Shown here piece by piece: positions 16,972-22,769 of a DNA stretch of 36,115 nt. Positions within the stretch are counted from its first letter, which is position 1. Every line of letters starts with the position of its first letter. The DNA is taken from assembly GCA_013813775.1 (NCBI GenBank), contig JACCRE010000374.1, positions 1-36,115 of the forward strand. Reading direction: 5' to 3'. A program made the translations under genes and the position numbers. A model generated the notes under the pieces. That model saw only the letters and a list, made by a program, of their open reading frames with translations, was not told where the DNA came from and ran no database searches. Source of the stretch: Planctomycetaceae bacterium (GTDB taxonomy: Bacteria; Planctomycetota; Planctomycetia; Planctomycetales; Planctomycetaceae).

Positions 16972-17433
16972 TCACGCCGGCTCGGCGGCCTCGTCGGATG
17001 AGAACCAAGTGGAAAATTCGCCGTGGAACGCGGCGAGGATGCGGCGGAGGGCGTCGGTCGGCAGTGAGGCGAACTCGTCATTGGTTTCCAGCGAAGCATT
17101 CGAAGAGATTGAGGTTGATGCAGTCCAATCCGGAGGCGAAAAGGTCCGCAGCCACAACGCCTGCGCGGCGGGAGCGCCCTCCAGCGCCGCTCGATAGACC
17201 GTGGCGACGACGTTGAGGGTCATCAGCTCGCGGACATGCCGCAGCCGCGTGCGAAACGCCTCGTCGCGTTCCGTCGTGCGACAGAAGCCCTGCGGGTCGG
17301 CTCCCAACTTCTGACACGCCGCCTGGGGGCTGCCGCCGCGCAACAGGGCGAGCAGGATGTCCGCTTGCTGTTCTGGCGACAACGGCCGATCTGGCTCGTG
17401 CGGCGAGATGTGGGGGAAGAGCAGGAGTTGCAT
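16972..17433 (-). CDS. Small-terminase-like / HTH DNA-binding protein
   Basis: The 153-residue protein lies directly before the large terminase, with its stop at 16972 within about 32 bases of that start. Residues about 20-65 (SPEQQADILLALLRGGSPQA, then KLGADPQGFCRTTERDEAFR) match the helix-turn-helix that begins small terminases and related phage DNA-recognition proteins. A helical region (TVYRAALEGAPAAQALWLRT) follows, as in the oligomerisation part of such proteins. The ATG at 17433 (MQLLLFPHIS) has no clear Shine-Dalgarno, and the ORF upstream to 17583 runs through repeat DNA. The function is inferred from the HTH and position, since the primary sequence of TerS is poorly conserved. Confidence 0.6.
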   Translation of the reverse strand: MQLLLFPHISPHEPDRPLSPEQQADILLALLRGGSPQAACQKLGADPQGFCRTTERDEAFRTRLRHVRELMTLNVVATVYRAALEGAPAAQALWLRTFSPPDWTASTSISSNASLETNDEFASLPTDALRRILAAFHGEFSTWFSSDEAAEPA

Positions 17434-17436
17434 GGT

Positions 17437-17472
17437 GGGGAATGGCGACCGGGGAACAGGGAACGGGGAGCA
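17437..17472 (+). repeat. GGGGACCGGGGA-type purine-rich repeat
   Basis: The stretch beginning GGGGAATGGCGACCGGGG, four bases before the TerS-like start, resembles the tract inside recG at 31174-31202 (CTGGGGAATGGGGACCGGGG). It also resembles the arms of the inverted repeat at 20150-20244. It appears to be a dispersed intergenic element of this genome. Confidence 0.5.
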
Positions 17473-17528
17473 GCGGGCTTTACGCCCGCGCATTCCCGAA
17501 TGATTCGTAGCAGCTTTCGATTCCCGTC

Positions 17529-17681
17529 CCCCTCTCCTCTGGGGAGAGGGGTCAGGGGCGAGGGGCTGTCTGTCGCGTCGCATATCTCTTTCACCGCGTG
17601 GCTTGTCACGCCTTCAAGGCAAGCAGCGCTCATCGTCAGCGCTGCCCCCTCACCCCCGGCCCCTCGCCCGAGGGAGAGGGG
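17529..17681. repeat. REPIN-like element 1 (paired inverted GC hairpins, about 153 bp)
   Basis: The left arm (17529-17565: CCCCTCTCC, loop, GGAGAGGGG, then TCAGGGGCGAGGGG) faces an inverted right arm (17646-17681: CCCCTCACCCCCGG followed by CCCCTCGCCC and GGGAGAGGGG) across an 80-base centre. Each arm is itself a hairpin with a G-rich tail pointing inward. The same architecture recurs at 34581 and 35857. The right arm encodes the last residues of the ABC-GNAT protein. Confidence 0.8.
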
Positions 17682-19009
17682 AGTTCGTTTCGCTTCGCTT
17701 CCCGTTTCTGCCGATTATCGAACACGTAATACACCGGTTCCGCATAGCGGCTCTTCGAGTGCATGTCGGGCGTCACGAGCCGTTTGTCGGTCTTCTTTCC
17801 GGTGCGGCGCGAAGGAGTGCCGTAGATGGCGGAGTGTCCGTCGCGTTCGCCGCGGGGGCGGGCGGGAACGTCGATCCGCACAAATCCGGCCTTCTCGAAG
17901 AACGGGTTGATGCGGCCCATCTGCGCCAGCGATTCGATCCACGGATAAGGGCACAGTTCACAGCTTTGACGCACGAACGCCGCGGCAACGCCGGCCCCGC
18001 GATAGGTCGGATGCAACACGACGCGCGACAATGTCGCGAGCTGCCGGTTGACCGAGCCGATCGTGAGCCGCGTCCACTTTCCGCTGCGGCCGAAGTAACG
18101 ATGGCGCCCCGCGAGCGACAAGGGGGGCGTTGTGAACACGCAGATGCCGATCTGCTGCTCGCGATGCCACAGCACCGTCACGAACCGCACCGAACCGACG
18201 CGATGCGAACGATAGTGCCAGCGTGCGAACCGCGGCCAGTCGGCAAGCGAACCGATCGTCATCGAAAGCTCGTCGGCGAAACTGAGGGAGAGGCCAGAGG
18301 TGGAGAGCCGAGTGGCCGCAAGAGGCGGTCTTCCCTCTTCACATTCTGAGGCAGCGGCTTCGAATCCCTGACCCCTGGTCCCCGGCCCCTGACCCCTCAC
18401 GACGCCGTCGTGCTCGCAGATGACATGTTCGTCGGGCGCGAGATCCGCAATCACATCGTCATGACAAGTCGCGATGAGAAAGCCGGTCCCAGTGCGGTCG
18501 CACTGGCGGCGAACGTTGAACGCCACGATCTTCGCCAGTGTGCGATCGAGCGCCGCGGTGAACTCGTCGAGCACGATCCAGTTCGGCTTCCGAGCCAGCG
18601 CGAGAGCCAGGCGGAACCGCCAGCGTTCCCCGTCGCTGAGTTCGCAGGGACGGCGCAGCATGAGCCGCGGTTCCGCCAGCCCGCAGCGCGACAGCAGACC
18701 GATCGCCGATTCGAACGGCAGACCGAGGGCGTCGATGAGGCTCGCATCCGGCAGTGCAAGCGCATCGGCTCGCACAACGCTCCCGCCGGCCTGTTCCAAC
18801 TCCGCCGCCGCAGCGCGCAGCAGGCTCGATTTTCCCGAGCCGCTCGGCCCTGTGAAAGCGACGATCGAGGCGGGTGCGATCGTCAGGTCGAGCTCGTCTG
18901 CGACGACATGAGGAGAGGTGCCTGGCGTCAGGCCAAAGTGATCGGCGACGAGCGAGGCGTGTACGCTCGGCCGCAGGGATAACGCGGGATAGAGGATGTT
19001 GAGTCGCAT
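17636..19009 (-). CDS. ABC-type ATPase fused to GNAT acetyltransferase domain (COG2401-type)
   Basis: Numbered from the ATG at 19009, the 457-residue protein has an ABC ATPase half. It contains Walker A TGPSGSGKSS (53-62), signature LSDGE (124-128), Walker B WIVLDEF (144-150) and an H-loop His in ATCHDD (H183). A linker (about 203-245) leads to a GNAT half (265-380) with the acetyl-CoA loop motif VVLHPTYRGAGVAAAF (330-345). COG2401 groups such soluble fusions, which lack transmembrane partners and have been noted in prophage-like settings. Their biochemical role is unknown. Two segments derive from repeat DNA: the linker peptide VRGQGPGTRGQGF and the C-terminal SPSGEGPGVRGQR, which reads through the right arm of REPIN-like element 1. 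The neighbours are ParB-like and terminase genes. Confidence 0.82.
   Translation of the reverse strand: MRLNILYPALSLRPSVHASLVADHFGLTPGTSPHVVADELDLTIAPASIVAFTGPSGSGKSSLLRAAAAELEQAGGSVVRADALALPDASLIDALGLPFESAIGLLSRCGLAEPRLMLRRPCELSDGERWRFRLALALARKPNWIVLDEFTAALDRTLAKIVAFNVRRQCDRTGTGFLIATCHDDVIADLAPDEHVICEHDGVVRGQGPGTRGQGFEAAASECEEGRPPLAATRLSTSGLSLSFADELSMTIGSLADWPRFARWHYRSHRVGSVRFVTVLWHREQQIGICVFTTPPLSLAGRHRYFGRSGKWTRLTIGSVNRQLATLSRVVLHPTYRGAGVAAAFVRQSCELCPYPWIESLAQMGRINPFFEKAGFVRIDVPARPRGERDGHSAIYGTPSRRTGKKTDKRLVTPDMHSKSRYAEPVYYVFDNRQKREAKRNELPSPSGEGPGVRGQR
18362..18399. repeat. CCCCTGACCCCTGG-type repeat inside the ABC-GNAT linker
   Basis: The tract of CCCCTGACCCCTGGTCCCC and CCCCTGACCCC words encodes Gly/Arg/Gln-rich VRGQGPGTRGQG between the ATPase and acetyltransferase domains. 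It resembles the intergenic repeats of this window, so it is probably an in-frame insertion in a tolerant linker. Confidence 0.5.
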
Positions 19010-19092
19010 GGGACGTGAGGGCAAACAAAGTTCGGAAGCCCACCGGCCGCCGCCGGTGGGACAGGAGACGGAAAGCACGCACTGTGTCTCGG

Positions 19093-19659
19093 TCACCTTG
19101 GGAGCGTCACGTGCAACTCGATGTCGTGTCGCAACAGCATCTCGTCGAGCGCTCTTCGCGCGTCGTCCCATTGGTCCTGCGCCACAAGCAGCGTGACTCG
19201 CACGGCGGCGTCTTGCGGCGCCGATTCGACCGCCGGCATCTCGGTGGCCGGAGCGAGCACGAGTTCTTCGAGTTCCCGCTCATCGAAGCCCGTCATCGTG
19301 GCATCGAAATCGGGGAGGTCGATCAGTTCTCCGAGCAACTCGTGCAGCTTCGCATTGTCCCAGTCGGAGCCGACGGCGGCGTTGTTGAGCGCGATGTTGA
19401 GCGCCTTCTCTTTCGCGAGCGGCAGATCGACGACGACGCACTCGACCTCGACGTCGCCGCGATCCTTGAGCAGGCTCAACCGCTGGTGGCCGGCGACGAC
19501 GTGCCCCGTCCGCGCGTTCCACACGATCGGCTGAACGAGATCGAAGGCTGCGAGCGACTTCGCGAGACGTTTGTAGCCGGGACTGCCGGGCCGCAGGGGC
19601 TTCCGCGGGTTGTATGGAGCAGGCTTGAGCGACGAGAAGGGGAGAGTGCGGAGGAGCAT
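19093..19659 (-). CDS. ParB-like N-terminal (ParB/Srx) nuclease-domain protein
   Basis: The 188-residue protein has a ParB/sulfiredoxin-fold domain. It shows a start of the type LPFSSLKPAPYNPRK, then SLAAFDLVQPIVWN (37-48), the core motif TGHVVAGHQRLSLL (51-64) and KALNIALNNAAVGSDWDNAK (85-104). The last block is typical of phage and methylase-associated ParB-like proteins rather than chromosomal ParB. There is no ParB HTH, so it is not a partition protein. The C-terminal 40 residues (VRVTLLVAQDQWDDARRALD and onward) look like a small alpha/beta add-on. The ATG at 19659 starts the homology but lacks a Shine-Dalgarno, and the ORF upstream to 19725 reads through a repeat. In the cassette it precedes the ABC-GNAT gene by 83 bases. 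Confidence 0.8.
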   Translation of the reverse strand: MLLRTLPFSSLKPAPYNPRKPLRPGSPGYKRLAKSLAAFDLVQPIVWNARTGHVVAGHQRLSLLKDRGDVEVECVVVDLPLAKEKALNIALNNAAVGSDWDNAKLHELLGELIDLPDFDATMTGFDERELEELVLAPATEMPAVESAPQDAAVRVTLLVAQDQWDDARRALDEMLLRHDIELHVTLPR

Positions 19660-19680
19660 GGGGAGCGAGGAATCGAAGTA

Positions 19681-19708
19681 GGAAATAGGAAGCAGGAAAT
19701 AGGAAGCA
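19681..19708. repeat. Tandem 14-mer GGAAATAGGAAGCA, two copies
   Basis: Two perfect adjacent copies lie just upstream of the ParB-like gene's start (reading on its strand). They may be a small dispersed repeat and occupy the place where a promoter or leader would be. Confidence 0.85.
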
Positions 19709-19762
19709 GGCCGAGCAGCGGGCATTACGCCGGCCCTGGCATGCGAGCCGCCAGATGCCGCG

Positions 19763-20020
19763 TCAGCCGCGTACGAAGCGCGCCTTCAGGTCGTCGCGCA
19801 TCTCGTCGAGGCACGTGGCGACTTCCGACTCGCGGCGGCCGAAGGCGGTGGCGATCAGCGATTCTGGCCAGCCGAGCGATTCGCGCAGGGCCAGCATCGC
19901 GAGTTGCCGCCAGGCGACGCCGTCGTCCGCGGCATAGACTTCGCGCACGGCGTCCCAGAACACGTGCGCGCCGGTTCGCGGCAGAACGATTTTCACCCCG
20001 GCTCGGGTCGTCACAGACAT
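19763..20020 (-). CDS. Small HTH-like protein at the head of the terminase cassette
   Basis: The 85-residue product contains a helical segment with a turn, AWRQLAMLALRESLGWPESL followed by IATAFGRRESEVATCLDE, which fits a helix-turn-helix of a transcription or DNA-recognition protein. I cannot name a family. It is the first gene of the same-strand cassette and ends 103 bases before the ParB-like start. Two ATGs compete (20026 and 20020). I prefer 20020, because AGGGA lies about seven bases before it and would overlap too closely with 20026. It could be a cassette regulator or part of the DNA-recognition machinery. Confidence 0.6.
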   Translation of the reverse strand: MSVTTRAGVKIVLPRTGAHVFWDAVREVYAADDGVAWRQLAMLALRESLGWPESLIATAFGRRESEVATCLDEMRDDLKARFVRG

Positions 20021-20149
20021 CGGCATTCCCTAAAAGAGTTCAAAGCCGCGAAACATCGCAAGACCCTTCGAACCTCTCTCAGGTAGACGCGCGTTGGGAA
20101 GCGCGAACTCGCGTTTCTCGTCGAGAATCTTGTTTTGTATGTGAACGGC

Positions 20150-20244
20150 GAGCGGGGAGACGGGGGATCGGGAGAGCGGGAGACAGTCGCAGTCGGCGTT
20201 ATGCTTTCTGTCCCCGGATCTCCCCGTCCCCCGGTCCCCCGCTC
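20150..20244. repeat. Long imperfect inverted repeat between divergent genes
   Basis: A purine-rich left arm (20150-20186, GAGCGGGGAGACGGGGGATC at its start) and a pyrimidine-rich right arm (20208-20244, ending CCCCGCTC) are imperfect complements of about 37 bases around a 21-base centre. Together they could form a very stable hairpin or cruciform in the region between the terminase cassette and the ThiF-like gene. Words such as GGGGACCGGGGG tie it to the repeat at 17437 and in recG. Confidence 0.75.
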
Positions 20245-20314
20245 CTCGCACGGGTGGACTCTACGCCTCGTCGGCCGGAGAATCAGCCATTAGGTACTCC
20301 GGCCGAATTTGCAC

Positions 20315-21352
20315 ATGACCATCCCGCCTCGTTACGCCAAGCAGGCCCTGTTCGCCGGGATCGGGTCCGAAGGCCAGGCCGCGATCGGTCGATCTCGCGT
20401 CGTGATCTGCGGCTGTGGGGCGACGGGGGGCGTGCTCGCTGAGTTGCTGGCCCGGGCCGGCGTCGGTTTCATCCGCGTCGTCGATCGTGACTTCGTCGAA
20501 CGCGGCAACCTCCAACGGCAGGTGTTGTTCGACGAGCGCGACGCCGCCGAGCGAACTCCAAAGGCGATCGCGGCGGCGGCGCGGTTACGGGCGATCAACG
20601 GCGAGATCGAGATCGCGCCGGTCGTCGCCGACATCGGTCCCGAGAACGTCTTGTCGCTCGTCGAAAGCTGCGATCTCATCCTCGACGGAACGGACAATTT
20701 CGAGACGCGGTTCCTGCTCAACGACGCATCGCACGAAACCGGCATTCCCTGGATCTACTGCGGCGTGATCGGCGGCCACGGGCAGACGATGACGATCCTG
20801 CCGGGCGCGACGGCATGCCTGCGGTGCCTGATCGAAACGCCTCCCGAACCGGGCGTCGTCGAAACCTGCGACACCGCGGGCGTGATCGGGCCTGCTGTCA
20901 CGGGAGTTGCCTCGCTCGCGGCCGCCGAAGCGATGAAACTGCTTGCGGGCAGACGGGAACTCATCCAACCGCGACTGCTGGTCTGCGACGTGTGGGAAGG
21001 AACGGTTCGATCGATCGATACGACGGCCCTGCGAAAGCGTGGCACCTGCCCGGCCTGTGATCGCGGCGAGCGGCCGTGGTTGAACGCCGAAGTCGGTTCG
21101 CGGGCCGCGATCCTGTGCGGTCGCAAGGCGGTGCAGATCACGCCGGCGGATCGATGCGAGGTCGCGCTGTCGGAAATGGCGGAACGCCTCGCGCCCACGG
21201 GTCAGATCGTGCAGACGCCTTATTTGTTGCGGCTCTCTATGGTCGAACCAGCGTGCGAGATCACGATATTCCGCGATGGTCGCGCGATCATTCAGGGAAC
21301 CGAAGACATCGCGACGGCGCGCGCTCTCTACGCGCGGCTGATCGGACTTTAG
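20315..21352 (+). CDS. ThiF/MoeB-type E1-like adenylyltransferase with C-terminal add-on
   Basis: E1-like enzymes adenylate the C-terminal glycine of ThiS- or MoaD-like sulfur carriers with ATP. The 345-residue protein has the nucleotide-binding VVICGCGATGGVLAELLARAG (29-49), DRDFVERGNLQRQVL (57-71), DGTDNFETRFLLND (124-137), a zinc site formed by CLRC (168-171) and CPAC (245-248), and a conserved Cys in VVETCDTAGV (C185). After the E1 fold it carries about 75 more residues (CGRKAVQI through RDGRAIIQGTEDI), a tail also seen in some ThiF/MoeB-like proteins of other phyla. The ATG at 20315 is close to an in-frame TTG at 20309 and lacks a strong Shine-Dalgarno. No ThiS, MoaD or other thiamine or molybdopterin gene is nearby, so the carrier is unknown. 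Confidence 0.88.
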   Translation: MTIPPRYAKQALFAGIGSEGQAAIGRSRVVICGCGATGGVLAELLARAGVGFIRVVDRDFVERGNLQRQVLFDERDAAERTPKAIAAAARLRAINGEIEIAPVVADIGPENVLSLVESCDLILDGTDNFETRFLLNDASHETGIPWIYCGVIGGHGQTMTILPGATACLRCLIETPPEPGVVETCDTAGVIGPAVTGVASLAAAEAMKLLAGRRELIQPRLLVCDVWEGTVRSIDTTALRKRGTCPACDRGERPWLNAEVGSRAAILCGRKAVQITPADRCEVALSEMAERLAPTGQIVQTPYLLRLSMVEPACEITIFRDGRAIIQGTEDIATARALYARLIGL

Positions 21353-21605
21353 GTGCGTTTGGCCTCGATGCGCGGGCTGTTGCCGGCCGCTAAAGTCAAT
21401 CTATCGCTCCCGCTGACAGACGGGCCTTCCCCGATCATCGCACGCAGCATCGGCCGGGGTCGCTGCGGGCCGCGAAGCCTGATAGTCAATATGCATGGTG
21501 GCCGACACACTTGCAGATCAGCTCGCAACCGCGCCTTCCTTCGCCACGGCGGGTTCGATCGGCCCTTCAGTACCTCGACATTCACCTGCGGCAAGGGAAG
21601 TCGTC

Positions 21606-21860
21606 ATGCTCGTTTTGACACGGAAGCCGGGGGAGTCGATCCTGATCGGCAGCGACGTGCGGGTCCGCGTGCTGCGGGCCAAAGGGTCGCGAGTCCGGCT
21701 TGGAATCGAGGCTCCCGCCGATGTCCGCATCGTTCGCGAGAAGAATGACGCGGGCTTTGAACTCGAGATCGAGCTAGACGCGAACGATGTCGAGACCGGT
21801 GACGTTCCGAACCCGCTGCAATCCGCCGTCGAGCGAAATATGACGGTCACGGCGTCGTAG
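21606..21860 (+). CDS. csrA: Carbon storage regulator CsrA (RNA-binding translational regulator)
   Basis: The 84-residue protein begins MLVLTRKPGESILIG, has VRVRVLRAKGSRVRLGIEAP, and keeps the VRIVREKN strand that forms the dimer's RNA-binding face. Residue counts match CsrA (about 60-70) plus a short acidic tail (ELEIELDANDVETGDVPN). CsrA binds GGA-containing loops in mRNA leaders to control translation. It lies about 250 bases after the ThiF-like gene with its own leader. AAGGGAAG precedes the ATG at 21606. The location before a large two-component cluster is suggestive but is not evidence of joint control. Confidence 0.95.
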   Translation: MLVLTRKPGESILIGSDVRVRVLRAKGSRVRLGIEAPADVRIVREKNDAGFELEIELDANDVETGDVPNPLQSAVERNMTVTAS

Positions 21861-21952
21861 GTGATCGACGAGATTGGCTTCCGCGCGGAGTCTCACCGCA
21901 GGCTGAAGCGGCTACGCCTGAGCGTCACAAACCCATCTCACGTCTTCCCGCG

Positions 21953-22609
21953 TCACGTGTTCTCGAGCAGCCATTGCACGGCGTGGCGGGTGAGAGCGGT
22001 GCCGTTGGGCAGGTTGAGCTTGGCTTTGATGTTCTCGCGATAGGTTTCGACGGTCTTAGGCGACAGGTCGAGCTTGCCTGCGATTTGCCGCGTCGTCAGA
22101 CCTTGGCCGATCATCTCGAAGACCTCGAGCTCCCGGTCCGACAGGCTGTCGATCGGAGAACGGTCGGGGTCATCACCGCTCGCGACGAGTCGGTGCAGCA
22201 TCTGGTCCGACATCCGCGGGCTGAGGTAGACGCGGCCCTCAAGCACGTGACGGGCCGCCTCGACGATGTTTCCGGTGGCCTCCTGCTTGCTGATATAGCC
22301 CTTCGCACCGGCCCGCAGCACGCGCTCGGCGAACAGGCTCTCGTCGTGCATCGAAGAGACGAGCATGCGGGCGTGCTCGTTGCGGGCTTTGATTTCCTTG
22401 ATGAGCTCGATGCCGCTGCCGTCTTTGAGCGAGAGGTCGATGATGACGAGATCGGGGCTCGTCTCGGTGAATCTGGCGAACGCGTCGGCGACGCTGTCGG
22501 CCTCCGCGCAGACTTCCAGATCGGGCTGCTGATCGATCAGGAGAGCCAGCCCCTGACGCACGACGGGGTGATCATCGACGATCATCACCCGTTTTTTCAC
22601 GATGTTCAT
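21953..22609 (-). CDS. NarL/FixJ-family response regulator
   Basis: The 218-residue protein has a receiver domain ([13 protein letters not shown], phosphoacceptor D58 in [15 protein letters not shown] in KGYISKQ) and a LuxR-type HTH ([20 protein letters not shown], then [20 protein letters not shown]). It should bind DNA after phosphorylation. It is followed, in the order of the minus strand, by nothing else in its unit and is preceded by the large hybrid kinase gene 160 bases away. Its likely partners are therefore the hybrid kinase at 22770 and/or the REC-HisKA_3-REC protein at 27613. The start ATG at 22609 is close to a TATAAT (-10) at 22631-22636 on the minus strand, giving a short leader. 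Confidence 0.94.
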   Translation of the reverse strand: MNIVKKRVMIVDDHPVVRQGLALLIDQQPDLEVCAEADSVADAFARFTETSPDLVIIDLSLKDGSGIELIKEIKARNEHARMLVSSMHDESLFAERVLRAGAKGYISKQEATGNIVEAARHVLEGRVYLSPRMSDQMLHRLVASGDDPDRSPIDSLSDRELEVFEMIGQGLTTRQIAGKLDLSPKTVETYRENIKAKLNLPNGTALTRHAVQWLLENT

Positions 22610-22630
22610 CCGCTGTGCTCGTTGGGGCCA

Positions 22631-22636
22631 ATTATA
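22631..22636 (-). promoter_or_regulatory. Candidate -10 box of the response regulator
   Basis: TATAAT on the minus strand sits 22 bases upstream of the ATG at 22609. No clear -35 is visible at the expected distance, so it is a tentative assignment. Confidence 0.4.
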
Positions 22637-22769
22637 GGTGTTTTATGCGACCGACTACGGGCCCCGACAGATCGCCGGAGCGGTATCCTATTGAATCGAC
22701 CTTCTGAATACCGCACCGTCTGGAGAATGGGAAACGGGGGTCGGGACGATTGCGAATCGAGGGATTCCC

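Noticed and set aside
21898-21923. Hairpin between csrA and the response regulator as a terminator
   Set aside because: The stem (CAGGC/GCCTG) is only five bases with a long loop and no T-run.
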